Below are positions 18,135-25,784 of a stretch of DNA of 64,000 nt, piece by piece (position 1 is the first letter of the stretch; every line of letters starts with the position of its first letter). Both the position numbers and the translations under genes were made by a program. The stretch spans positions 1-64,000 of the forward strand of contig JADJFB010000002.1 in NCBI GenBank assembly GCA_016708845.1. Direction: 5' to 3'. The notes beneath the pieces were generated by a model. The model was not told where the DNA came from. It saw nothing but the letters and a program-made list of their open reading frames with translations, and ran no database searches. This DNA is from Bacteroidota bacterium. GTDB taxonomy: Bacteria; Bacteroidota; Bacteroidia; B-17B0; Aurantibacillaceae.

Positions 18135-19118
18135 ATGGAATCTAATTTGATTAAAATAGAAGACTTTGAATTAAACGAGTTATATAAATCTTTTCCAGGA
18201 GTTATTACTAGCATTAAAGTAAATTTAGATTACTCAGAGGAGTGTTTATTTATCTCTGATAATTGCGAAACCTATTTTGGTTACACTGCCGATGAATTAA
18301 TTAAACATTGGGATTCTTTTTTAAATAACATTAATGGCCAGGATAAAGATTATTTTAAAACAGATTTAAAGGCGGCTCTTAAAACGACCAAACGCATATC
18401 GTCGGTTGGAAGATTTAAAACAAAAGATAACGAGATTAAATGGTTAAAGTTTAACGCTAATATTATTGATTATACCACGCATTATATATTGCAAGGTGTA
18501 TACATTGATATTACCGAAGAAAAAACACGCGAACTAAAAGAGGATAAATTAAAAGATTCCTTAATACTATTAGCACGTCATTCGGTTGTATGCAAAGGCA
18601 ATGTGAAAGAAATTGGAAAATTGTGCACTCAAATCATTTCAGATACCCTAGAAGTATCTCGTTCTGGATTTTGGTTATACCATACCACTTCTATTAGCTG
18701 CGATAAATTATTTATCAAAGCAACACAACAGTATACCGAAGGAGAGATTTTAAGTGAAACTAATTTCCCTGACTTTTTCTCGGTGTTGAGAAATGAGCCT
18801 TGTTTGATAGCTAATGATGCTCAAAATAGTGTGTTAACCAAAAGCTTAAATGAAGCTTATTTAATTAAAAACAATATCGCTTCTTTATTATTTGTTCCCA
18901 TTATTCATAATGATGTAATGATTGGTGTATTAAGCCAAGAACAAGTTAAAACTACCAGAGTGTGGCAAAAAGCGGAGATTAACTTTTTGTTTCAGGTAGC
19001 GGAGTTGATTTCATTTTGTTTTTCATTAAACGAGCGTAATTTGTTTGAAGAAGAACAAAAACAAAAAATCACCGAATTAACCAACATGGTTGAACGCTTA
19101 AAATCACAGATTAGGTAG
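18135..19118 (+). CDS. PAS-GAF sensor protein without an output domain
   Basis: 327 aa from ATG 18135; an in-frame ATG at 18102 is less likely because a TATCTTTG -7 element ends 2 nt before it. A PAS/PAC domain occupies about 15-135 ('ECLFISDNCETYFGYTADEL', 'FKTKDNEIKWLKFNANIIDY', 'YIDITEE'), then a GAF domain about 150-300 ('SDTLEVSRSGFWLYH', 'VLRNEPCLIANDAQN', 'SLLFVPIIHNDVMIGVLSQE', 'EINFLFQVAELISFCF') and a short C-terminal coiled coil. No kinase, cyclase or DNA-binding domain follows, so it must signal by protein contact, or its kinase part is elsewhere. Ligands are unknown. Confidence 0.85.
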   Translation: MESNLIKIEDFELNELYKSFPGVITSIKVNLDYSEECLFISDNCETYFGYTADELIKHWDSFLNNINGQDKDYFKTDLKAALKTTKRISSVGRFKTKDNEIKWLKFNANIIDYTTHYILQGVYIDITEEKTRELKEDKLKDSLILLARHSVVCKGNVKEIGKLCTQIISDTLEVSRSGFWLYHTTSISCDKLFIKATQQYTEGEILSETNFPDFFSVLRNEPCLIANDAQNSVLTKSLNEAYLIKNNIASLLFVPIIHNDVMIGVLSQEQVKTTRVWQKAEINFLFQVAELISFCFSLNERNLFEEEQKQKITELTNMVERLKSQIR

Positions 19119-19124
19119 GTTTTC

Positions 19125-19436
19125 TTTTTGGCGCGTTCCTGCAAAGAGGCAGCAGGAACCTGGCTGTCGCTACAATCTTTTGCCGCACTTCGCCACTTCG
19201 ACTCCGCTCAGTGGCCAAGCACAGTGGCCGGCAAAAGGATTTTCGCTTGCATCCCTCGCGCAGATGTGCTTTAATCGGATTATAAATTTCAAACTTTAAA
19301 TAAAACTGTGTGAGGGATTGAGGCTTTGTTTGAGCTCTTTTCATTGGTCACTGAGCGAAGTCGAAGTGCAAATGAAAAAGCGAGTGCCGAAAGCCTGACC
19401 CGACGGAGGAGGGGCGCACCCAAATACCAAAGCAAA
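19125..19436. repeat. Structured non-coding repeat element with nested inverted repeats
   Basis: This 312-nt gap holds no gene. It contains in order: GTTCCTGC / GCAGGAAC (19135-19142, 19152-19159); CTTTTGCCG / CGGCAAAAG (19177-19185, 19229-19237), enclosing the palindrome GCCACTTCG...CTCAGTGGC (19192-19215); ATCCCTCGCGCAG / CTGTGTGAGGGAT (19251-19263, 19306-19318, 11 of 13 pairs) around an AT-rich loop; a second GAGCGAAGTCGAAG palindrome (19349-19368); and a GC-rich end (GACCCGACGGAGGAGGGGCG). It is clearly more GC-rich than its surroundings. Short open frames over it are accidental. It looks like an assembled REP-type element. Confidence 0.6.
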
Positions 19437-20048
19437 TTACTTCACCTCAAATTCCAAAAACAAATCGCCTTTGATGTAGCCTTGAAGTTTATCACCAATT
19501 GCCACTGGGCCAACACCTTCGGGAGTACCCGTATAAATTAAATCGCCCACTTTTAAAGTCACAAATTTTGACACGTATGCAATCACTTTATCAAAACTAA
19601 ATAGTAAATCTTTAGTGTTTCCCACCTGGCGAGATTCGCCATTAATTTTTAATTCAAAACTAATATCATCTAAATTTCCTAAAGATGCTTTTGAAACAAA
19701 TTTGCCAATAGGAGCAGAGGCATCAAATGCTTTTGCTTTTTCCCAAGGCAAACCTTTTTCTTTTGCCTTCGCTTGTAAATCTCTGGCAGTAAAGTCTATA
19801 CCCAAACCTATTTCATCATAATACTTATGTGCAAATTGTTCGTCGATGTGTTTACCCACCTTGTTTATTTTAATCACAATTTCAATTTCGTGATGTAAAT
19901 CTTTAGTAAAATCAGGATAATAAAAAGGCTCTCCATCTTTTAATAGAGCTGTATCGGGCTTCATAAAAAATACAGGTTCTGTTGGAACTTCGCTTTTCAT
20001 TTCTTTAGCGTGTTCGGCGTAATTACGTCCTATGCAAATAATTTTCAT
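19437..20048 (-). CDS. Fumarylacetoacetate hydrolase family protein
   Basis: 203 aa, the normal length for the short FAH-domain hydrolases/decarboxylases (FAHD1-like, acylpyruvase or oxaloacetate decarboxylase type). It begins 'MKIICIGRNYAEHAKEM' and carries 'FFMKPDTALLKDGEPFYYP', the metal-site segment 'LHHEIEIVIKINKVGKHI' and 'YDEIGLGIDFTARDLQ', then 'WEKAKAFDASAPIGKFV' and 'GDLIYTGTPEGVGPVAIGD'. The Mg-binding Glu/Glu/Asp residues appear intact. The exact substrate cannot be told from sequence. It starts from ATG 20048 and ends directly at the structured repeat element. Confidence 0.93.
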   Translation of the reverse strand: MKIICIGRNYAEHAKEMKSEVPTEPVFFMKPDTALLKDGEPFYYPDFTKDLHHEIEIVIKINKVGKHIDEQFAHKYYDEIGLGIDFTARDLQAKAKEKGLPWEKAKAFDASAPIGKFVSKASLGNLDDISFELKINGESRQVGNTKDLLFSFDKVIAYVSKFVTLKVGDLIYTGTPEGVGPVAIGDKLQGYIKGDLFLEFEVK

Positions 20049-20230
20049 ATCAATTTAATTTTTCTCAATGTAATCCAGATAACTATCGGGATTGGAGTCA
20101 CAGAGTTACACAAAGAGATTATGTATTACAATTATTTTCACGAAATGTTTTTAACCAAATAGAAAAAAAGCTCATAGAAGCCCTTTTCTCTGCGACCTCT
20201 TTTTCTTAGTGGTAAACTATTAAAAATACT

Positions 20231-20249
20231 CTTGGCGTTCTTTGCGGTT
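20231..20249. repeat. Dispersed repeat, inverted copy 2 (CTTGGCGTTCTTTGCGGTT)
   Basis: Reverse complement matches 13606-13624 at 17 of 19 positions. It lies in the 246-nt gap 20049-20294, which also holds CACAGAGTTACACAAAGAGA and CTCTGCGACCTC motifs of the kind repeated between genes in Bacteroidota. The TTTG of the lhgO promoter overlaps this repeat. Confidence 0.5.
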
Positions 20250-20272
20250 AAATCAACAAAAACCTATATTTG
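20241..20272 (+). promoter_or_regulatory. Promoter of lhgO (TTTG-N20-TATATTTG)
   Basis: TTTG (20241-20244) and TATATTTG (20265-20272) with 20 nt between match both halves of the Bacteroidota sigma-A promoter. The start codon follows 22 nt later. Confidence 0.65.
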
Positions 20273-20294
20273 AACAATTTACAATACAGTTCAC

Positions 20295-21521
20295 ATGAGC
20301 ACTACACATTACGATATTATTATAGTTGGAGGAGGCATTGTTGGTTTGGCTACGGCTTATAAATTGCAAGCACAAAATCCTACAAAAACCATTTTAGTTT
20401 TAGAAAAAGAAAAGGAAGTAGCGGCGCACCAAACAGGTCATAACTCTGGCGTTATACATTCTGGTATTTACTACAAACCAGGTTCTTATAAAGCTGTAAA
20501 GTGTGTAGAGGGAAGAAGAGAATTGATGAGCTTTGTGAAAGAACATAACATTGCCCACGACCTTTGCGGAAAAATTATTGTGGCCACTGAGGAAAGCGAA
20601 TTAGCGCATATGAATAAAGTATTTGCTAATGGGGTTGCTAATGGCGTTGAAGGCATTGAAATGATTGATGCCAAACGCATAACCGAAATTGAACCTCATT
20701 GCAAAGGCATAGCTGGTATTTGGGTGCCATGCACAGGTATTATTGATTATGCCGATGTTGCGAGAAAATACGTCGAGTTAATACATGCTAAGAACAATGG
20801 CTGCAAAGTATTAACGAGTCATAAAGTAACTGATTTTATTAAAAAGAGCGACCATACAACAGATGTGGTGACCGAAAAAGGAACTTTTAATGCAACCTAT
20901 ATTATTTCGTGTGCAGGCTTGCAAGCGGATAGAATTACAAAAAAGGATCATGTAAAAACCGATTCGGCTATTGTAGGATTTAGAGGAGATTATTATGATT
21001 TAACAGAGAAGGGTAGAAGCAAGGTGAAGAATTTAATTTACCCTGTACCAAATCCTGAGTTTCCATTTTTAGGTGTACACTTTACACGTATGATAAAAGG
21101 TGGAGTAGAGTGCGGACCAAATGCCGTGTTTGTGTTTGACCGAGAAGGTTATAGTAAAACAGCTTTTAGTTTAAGAGATACCTTGGCGGCTTTTGGCTTT
21201 ATGGGAACGTGGAAGTTCTTTAAAAAACATTGGCGTTTTGGTTTAGATGAATACCGCGGAGCATTTAGTAAAGCTTACTTCTTAAACCGCTTACGTAAAT
21301 TGATACCAGATTTACAAATGGATGATATTGTGCCGGCAGAGCGTTGTGGTATTAGAGCAATGGCTTTGAGTGGAGAAGGTAATATGTTAGACGATTTTAA
21401 AATTGAATTCTTAGGTAACTCCATGCACGTGATTAACTCACCATCGCCAGCGGCAACCGCTTCCTTGGCCTATGGTAATGAGATTGCGGAGCAGGCTAAG
21501 AAGTATTTTAAGTTAGCATAG
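20295..21521 (+). CDS. lhgO: L-2-hydroxyglutarate oxidase
   Basis: 408 aa. FAD-dependent oxidoreductase of the DAO family that oxidises L-2-hydroxyglutarate to 2-oxoglutarate at the membrane. The dinucleotide site is 'DIIIVGGGIVGLATAYKL' (residues 7-24). LhgO-specific stretches follow: 'HQTGHNSGVIHSGIYYKPGS', 'KCVEGRRELMSFVKEH', 'GIAGIWVPCTGIIDYADVAR', 'PVPNPEFPFLGVHFTRMIKG', 'GVECGPNAVF' and the C-terminal 'VINSPSPAATASLAYGNEIA'. It is complete and has a good promoter, with a 22-nt distance from the -7 element to ATG. No lysine-degradation genes are nearby; the enzyme is often a metabolite-repair enzyme. Confidence 0.94.
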   Translation: MSTTHYDIIIVGGGIVGLATAYKLQAQNPTKTILVLEKEKEVAAHQTGHNSGVIHSGIYYKPGSYKAVKCVEGRRELMSFVKEHNIAHDLCGKIIVATEESELAHMNKVFANGVANGVEGIEMIDAKRITEIEPHCKGIAGIWVPCTGIIDYADVARKYVELIHAKNNGCKVLTSHKVTDFIKKSDHTTDVVTEKGTFNATYIISCAGLQADRITKKDHVKTDSAIVGFRGDYYDLTEKGRSKVKNLIYPVPNPEFPFLGVHFTRMIKGGVECGPNAVFVFDREGYSKTAFSLRDTLAAFGFMGTWKFFKKHWRFGLDEYRGAFSKAYFLNRLRKLIPDLQMDDIVPAERCGIRAMALSGEGNMLDDFKIEFLGNSMHVINSPSPAATASLAYGNEIAEQAKKYFKLA

Positions 21522-21603
21522 TATCGGTTGAAGTGTAGTTTGCAAGTACCTATGGAGTAGCCTACAAGTACCTATAGGTAGACAGCCCAAATAATTACGA
21601 CAA

Positions 21604-21933
21604 ATGAAATATTATTATTCCGACAAAAAGACAAGAACTAAAGCTTGGATTGCTATTTTATTAATTCCGACAATTGTAATATCATATTTTGTTTATCATA
21701 AATATCAATTAGACAATCATAAACGTAGAGCATTTGGTATAGTATCTGAAAAGCAAAGATACAAATCAGGTTTTGACATCGCTGTTTCGTTTACAGTTGA
21801 CACGTACGTATATACTGCAAAAGACACTTGGAATGTAGAAAGTGATATATTAAAATCAATTAAAACTGGCGACACTGTTATTGTTGAGTACTCGCAAACA
21901 GACCCATACATAAATGAAATAGTGTTTAGATAA
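21604..21933 (+). CDS. Small single-pass membrane protein, unknown function
   Basis: 109 aa. A basic N-terminus ('YYYSDKKTRTK') is followed by one transmembrane helix ('AWIAILLIPTIVISYFVYHK') and an extracytoplasmic beta-rich domain ('RAFGIVSEKQRYKSGFDIAV', 'GDTVIVEYSQTDPYINEIVF'), which resembles the small OB/SH3-like domain of DUF3592-type proteins ('GDTVxVxYxPxxP'). That comparison is by eye. Two short direct repeats (CAAGTACCTAT) lie upstream at about 21543-21580. It ends 29 nt before the GCTAAC end of the cassette-like repeat, so it may be the cargo of a preceding cassette. Confidence 0.65.
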   Translation: MKYYYSDKKTRTKAWIAILLIPTIVISYFVYHKYQLDNHKRRAFGIVSEKQRYKSGFDIAVSFTVDTYVYTAKDTWNVESDILKSIKTGDTVIVEYSQTDPYINEIVFR

Positions 21934-21960
21934 AATAGCATAAAGACATAAACCACCTAG

Positions 21961-22140
21961 CAGCTAACACAACCTACCAAAAATGCGGACTGGCATCAAA
22001 GCTTTTGCAAATAAGATCGATCCGCGAAAGACAATTATTTGTTCTTTGCAAATGTATAGAAACATTTTATCTTTGTTATTAATATTCGGTTGACAATGCC
22101 CCGAGCCGCACAAGTTCTAGCAGCCATCCGTTAGCGGCAA
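21961..22140. repeat. attC-like imperfect palindrome between small genes
   Basis: GCTAAC (21963-21968) and GTTAGC (22130-22135) form the outer inverted arms. Inside them TGCGGACTGGC (about 21983-21993) can pair partly with GCCCCGAGCCGCA (about 22098-22110), and TTTGCAAATAA faces TTATTTGTTCTTTGCAAA. The nested order resembles R''-L''-L'-R' of integron attC sites, though the outer spacers are longer. GCxGCTAACAxAACCTA recurs at 23039-23055 after the DUF5694 gene. No integrase is present in the window. Confidence 0.45.
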
Positions 22141-22168
22141 TTTTACAGAAAACTCAAAAAAATGAAGT

Positions 22169-23047
22169 ATGACAATTTTTAAACCTCACTTTCTATTATT
22201 CAGTTTGTTACTGACTACCTTATTTACAAAAGCACAAAAAATTAAAGATCCTGACGAGTTTCTAATTCCAAGAGGAGTTGACAGCTTACCTAAAATATTC
22301 CTTTTAGGCTCATTTCATTTTGAATATCCAAATTTAGACGCAAATAAAGTAGACAAGTCAAAACAAATTGATATTTTATCAGAACAAAAGCAGAAGGAAC
22401 TACAAATACTATTAGACTATATAGCCTTATTTAAACCCACTAAAATTTGTATTGAAGCGCCAGAAAAATGGAATGCAATGGAAAAATACAGAATGTACAA
22501 AACAGGAAAAAAAGAATTAGGACGAGACGAAATTCAACAAATAGCGTTTAGACTTATGGATAAATTCAAATTAGATACAGTTTACTGTGTTGATGCTAGT
22601 ACAATTGCTGACGATTTAACTGAAACTAAAGATTCAATTGTCATCAGACCTTATATTGACGAAATATTCAAAGACTATTCGTTTAAATCAATTGCTAGTT
22701 ACAAAAAATGGATTGAATACGAAACAGAACAAAATTCAAAAGTAACATTGTTAGAATATTTCAGGTACTATAATTCACAAAAAAGATTTTTAAGAGATTA
22801 TGGATACTACTTATTAGGAGATTTTAAAAACGGAAAGTATAATGGAGCAGACGCATTAGCCACTTATTGGTATGACCGAAATTTGCGAATTTTTAGAAAT
22901 ATTCAACGAATTACAACCTCCTCTAATGATAGAATTTTAGTTTTATTTGGGGCAGGTCATATTTCTATTTTAGATCAACTTCTAAAATGTACCCCAGAAT
23001 ACAATTATGTAAAATTTGATGACCTAAATAATAAAAACAGCCGCTAA
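22169..23047 (+). CDS. DUF5694 domain protein (TraB-like fold), secreted
   Basis: 292 aa. Signal peptide to about residue 22 ('LLFSLLLTTLFTKAQ'). Mature motifs: 'IFLLGSFHFEYPNLD', 'QILLDYIALFKPTKICIEAP', 'RDEIQQIAFRLMDKF' and, near the end, 'RILVLFGAGHISILDQLL'. The GSFHF and GAGH signatures are those of DUF5694, related to the TraB/TIKI fold whose members include putative metalloproteases; biochemical function here is unknown. The gene is bounded by CCGTTAGCGGCAATTTT upstream and CAGCCGCTAACAAAACC downstream, and its TAA stop is itself part of the downstream GCTAAC. That is the layout of a single-gene cassette. Confidence 0.8.
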   Translation: MTIFKPHFLLFSLLLTTLFTKAQKIKDPDEFLIPRGVDSLPKIFLLGSFHFEYPNLDANKVDKSKQIDILSEQKQKELQILLDYIALFKPTKICIEAPEKWNAMEKYRMYKTGKKELGRDEIQQIAFRLMDKFKLDTVYCVDASTIADDLTETKDSIVIRPYIDEIFKDYSFKSIASYKKWIEYETEQNSKVTLLEYFRYYNSQKRFLRDYGYYLLGDFKNGKYNGADALATYWYDRNLRIFRNIQRITTSSNDRILVLFGAGHISILDQLLKCTPEYNYVKFDDLNNKNSR

Positions 23048-23057
23048 CAAAACCTAA
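23039..23057. repeat. Second GCxGCTAACAxAACCTA end
   Basis: CAGCCGCTAACAAAACCTAAG follows, and overlaps the stop of, the DUF5694 gene. It matches the end at 21961-21977 apart from two bases. No matching GTTAGC arm is visible in the next 150 nt, so this copy may be truncated. Confidence 0.45.
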
Positions 23058-23195
23058 GCACACAGTTTGGAAGAAGATAGATGAATCTTATGTATTGCTC
23101 ATTATAATTCAGTCAATGCAAGCTTGACATTCTTACTATATATTTCTACATTTAATTTAATCCACCCATTATACATCATTTAAAATCCAAATGCT

Positions 23196-23438
23196 ATGAA
23201 AAATTTAAAACCTATTTATCTTTTGGCTGCTGTTATGGCTCTTATAATGGTGTCGTGTAACAATAATAAAAACAAAGAAGTTAATAAGGATTGTTCAGGA
23301 TCCTATGAACTTAAAGGAAGAGACACCGTAAATGTTATAGACTGCCACGGCAAGCAAGGGAAATGGGTTCCTTCTTTAAGTAATAAACTTCAAGACACAA
23401 CTTATTACCGCAATGATACTATCATAGAAAAGTACTAG
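23196..23438 (+). CDS. Small lipoprotein, unknown function
   Basis: 80 aa. Lipoprotein signal with the lipobox ending in Cys21 ('ALIMVSCNNNKNK'). The mature part is short and polar with two further Cys ('NKDCSGSYELKGRDTVNVID', 'CHGKQGKWVPS'). ATG 23196 is preceded by an A/T-rich leader without Shine-Dalgarno sequence. It is followed after 11 nt by another exported protein gene on the same strand; together they look like a two-gene unit. No family recognised. Confidence 0.65.
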   Translation: MKNLKPIYLLAAVMALIMVSCNNNKNKEVNKDCSGSYELKGRDTVNVIDCHGKQGKWVPSLSNKLQDTTYYRNDTIIEKY

Positions 23439-23449
23439 CTATCGATACA

Positions 23450-24193
23450 ATGTTGAGACAAATACGACTCATTTTTATACTATTTCTTGTTTGCCCTAAC
23501 GTGTTCTCTCAATACCGTTGGTCGTACGATACGATTACTGATAAAACAATTGGAGAACTTTCCATTTACAGAACATCTTACAGTAATGATAAACCGGATA
23601 AAGACTCTGTTTTAATGGCTACTAGATATTTTAATAATGGATTAAGAGTTCAGGAAGTGTATTATTTTAATTATAAAGAATTTAATTACAATGATAGTAT
23701 CTGGTATTTTTATAACGCTAACAAATTGTTGACTAAAGTGGTTGAAAACAGCAATTATTACAATTGCGAAAAAAACACCATACAATTTTCTTATGATAGC
23801 TTGAATAATATTACCAAGAGCATCATTATCAACCAAAACAACGAAATAAAAAAAGCATCGACCTACACCAGGTTTTATAATAAAAATAGACAAATAGAAA
23901 TGTTATATGATAGCACAACGTTGAAAGACTTTGGTTTAATGGCCTCTAAAACAAAGTATATTTACGATGATAACCATGTTTTACTTAAAACGCTATTTTA
24001 TTCTCAAGATAGTAGTAATGGGAGAGAAGGGACTACTGGGAGTGAAAACCCCAATGTAAAACGAAAACTGGATAAAAATTTCTTGTCGGTTACAGATGTT
24101 TTTAAGAAAAACGACTTGTATATTCAAATTTTACACTATACCACTAATTCAAAGAACAAAATTAAGTGTGTAGACAGGTATTATTATAAATAA
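23450..24193 (+). CDS. Secreted protein with YD/MORN-like beta repeats, unknown function
   Basis: 247 aa with a signal peptide ('LIFILFLVCPNVFSQ'). The body has repeated short strands of the type 'YxYDxxNxxxK' ('YFYNANKLLTKVVENS', 'QFSYDSLNNITKSIIINQ', 'TRFYNKNRQIEMLYDST', 'KYIYDDNHVLLKTLFYS'), as found in RHS/YD-like and DUF4595-like exported Bacteroidota proteins. I do not recognise a specific family. It follows the small lipoprotein gene by 11 nt and is probably co-transcribed with it. Confidence 0.65.
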   Translation: MLRQIRLIFILFLVCPNVFSQYRWSYDTITDKTIGELSIYRTSYSNDKPDKDSVLMATRYFNNGLRVQEVYYFNYKEFNYNDSIWYFYNANKLLTKVVENSNYYNCEKNTIQFSYDSLNNITKSIIINQNNEIKKASTYTRFYNKNRQIEMLYDSTTLKDFGLMASKTKYIYDDNHVLLKTLFYSQDSSNGREGTTGSENPNVKRKLDKNFLSVTDVFKKNDLYIQILHYTTNSKNKIKCVDRYYYK

Positions 24194-24253
24194 TAGGAGT
24201 ACTTAAAGGACTCAGGTCATTCAAATCCACACAAATAATCCTTTTCCAACAAA

Positions 24254-24284
24254 TTGCCATAATCAGGCTTTTTTATTAAGTTTG
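24254..24284 (+). promoter_or_regulatory. Promoter of the TPR paralogue operon (TTG-N20-TAAGTTTG)
   Basis: TTG (24254-24256) and TAAGTTTG (24277-24284) at 20-nt spacing. The ATG at 24289 comes only 4 nt after the -7 element, so the transcript may be leaderless. Confidence 0.55.
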
Positions 24285-24288
24285 GTTA

Positions 24289-25784
24289 ATGAACCGTTTA
24301 CTTTTAATTATACTCTGTTTTCCTTTTGTGCTTTCAGCACAAAAGGAAACCATTGATTCGTTAAAGTTGGTTTTTAAAAATGCGAAACATGATACGACTC
24401 GTTGTAATATTTTAAATGCGATGATTGATGCTGAAGGAAATGATAATGTTTGGCCTATTTACAATGAACAACTTTTAAAATTGGCCGAAAAGTGTTTGGC
24501 CTCGACACCAGCTCAGACCACCACTCTTAAAATTTTTTATTTAAGGCTCCTTGCGGGTGCTCTTAATAATATTGGTTTTCTTGCTAAACACCAAGGTGAC
24601 ATACCTAAAGCATTAGAATACTATCACAAGAGTTTAAAGATTCAGGAAGAAATTAAAGACACAAAGGGAATAGGCAAATCTTTAAACAACATTGGAATTA
24701 TTTATAATCAACAGGGAGACATTCTTAAGGCTTTAGAATACTATCACCAAAGTTTAAAAATTAAGGAAAAAATAAATGACAAAAAGGGGGTTGCTACTTC
24801 TTTAAATAATATTGGTTGGATTTATGCTAATCAGGGCGATATTCCAAAAGCCTTAGAATATTATAATAAAAGTTTAAAAATACAGTCTGAAATTAAAGAT
24901 AAAATAGGAATAGCTTTTTCTTTGAATAAGATTGGGTTTATTTATTCTAATCAGGGAGATATTTCTAAAGCTATAGATTATTATCTTAAGAGTCTAAAAA
25001 TAAGGGAAGAAATTAAAGATAAAGAGGGTATTGCTACATCTTTAAACAACATTGGCTTTATATATAATAAGCAGGAGACTTTACAAATGCTTTAAATTTC
25101 TGGTACAGAGGTTTAAAGATAAGGGAAGAGATTAAAGATAAAGAGGGAATAGCAATCTCTTTAAACAATATAGGAAATATTTTGCTTAAGCAAGGTAATA
25201 ATACAGAGGCTTTTAAATATGCTACTAAAAGTTTGCAAATCTCATACGAACTTGGTTTCCCTTGGGAAATTAAAAATGCAGTGGCTACTTTAAAAAGAAT
25301 TTATCAAAAACAAAACAAATTTAAAGAAGCCTTAGAGATGTACGAACTCGAAATACAAATGCGAGATAGTATTAATAATACAGAAACTAAAAAAGCGTCT
25401 ATTAAAAAACAATTTCAGTACGAGTACGAAAAAAAAGCTGCTGCTGATAGCGTAAAGCATGCCGAAGAACAAAAAGTGAAAAACGCCTTATTAACGGCGC
25501 AACAAGCACAATTAAAACAAGAAAAAACACAACGCTTAGCTTTATACGGTGGCTTGGCGTTGGTGATTGTCTTTTTAGGTTTTGTATATAATAGATTTAG
25601 AGTCACCCAAAAGCAAAAAGCTATTATTGAACAACAAAAAGTATTAGTAGATGAAGCCTTTACTCATTTGGAAGAAAAGAATAAAGAAGTAATGGATTCC
25701 ATACGTTATGCTAAGCGAATACAAACGGCCTTGTTAACGAGTGAAAAATACATTGAACGTAAACTGAATGAGTTGAATTCATGA
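24289..25784 (+). pseudogene. TPR-transmembrane-coiled-coil protein 1 (no phosphatase domain), one frameshift
   Basis: About 498 aa when read across a missing G near 25076 (CAGGAGAC where sibling repeats have CAGGGAGAC). Signal peptide 'LLLIILCFPFVLSAQ'; at least six 40-residue TPRs with the unit 'GDIPKALEYYHKSLKIQEEI' then 'SLNNIGIIYNQQ'; a linker 'KKQFQYEYEKKAAADSVKHA'; a transmembrane helix 'LYGGLALVIVFLGFVYNRF'; and a coiled coil ending 'DSIRYAKRIQTALL'. It ends with 'ERKLNELNS', the point where the 32128 paralogue enters its PP2C domain. The TGA overlaps the next ATG (ATGA at 25781). Probably a membrane sensor scaffold. Confidence 0.85.
24580..25150 (+). repeat. 120-bp tandem repeats coding for TPR units
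   Basis: Near-identical 120-nt units, each encoding 40 residues with 'LNNIG', 'NQGD', 'KALEYY' and 'SLKI'. The DNA identity between units is high, which suggests recent internal duplication or gene conversion. A similar array is at 27690-28370. Confidence 0.75.

Noticed and set aside
19111..19541. Short open frames on both strands across the structured repeat
   Set aside because: They cross hairpin arms, have basic nonsense composition and no start context; the DNA is better explained as a non-coding repeat.
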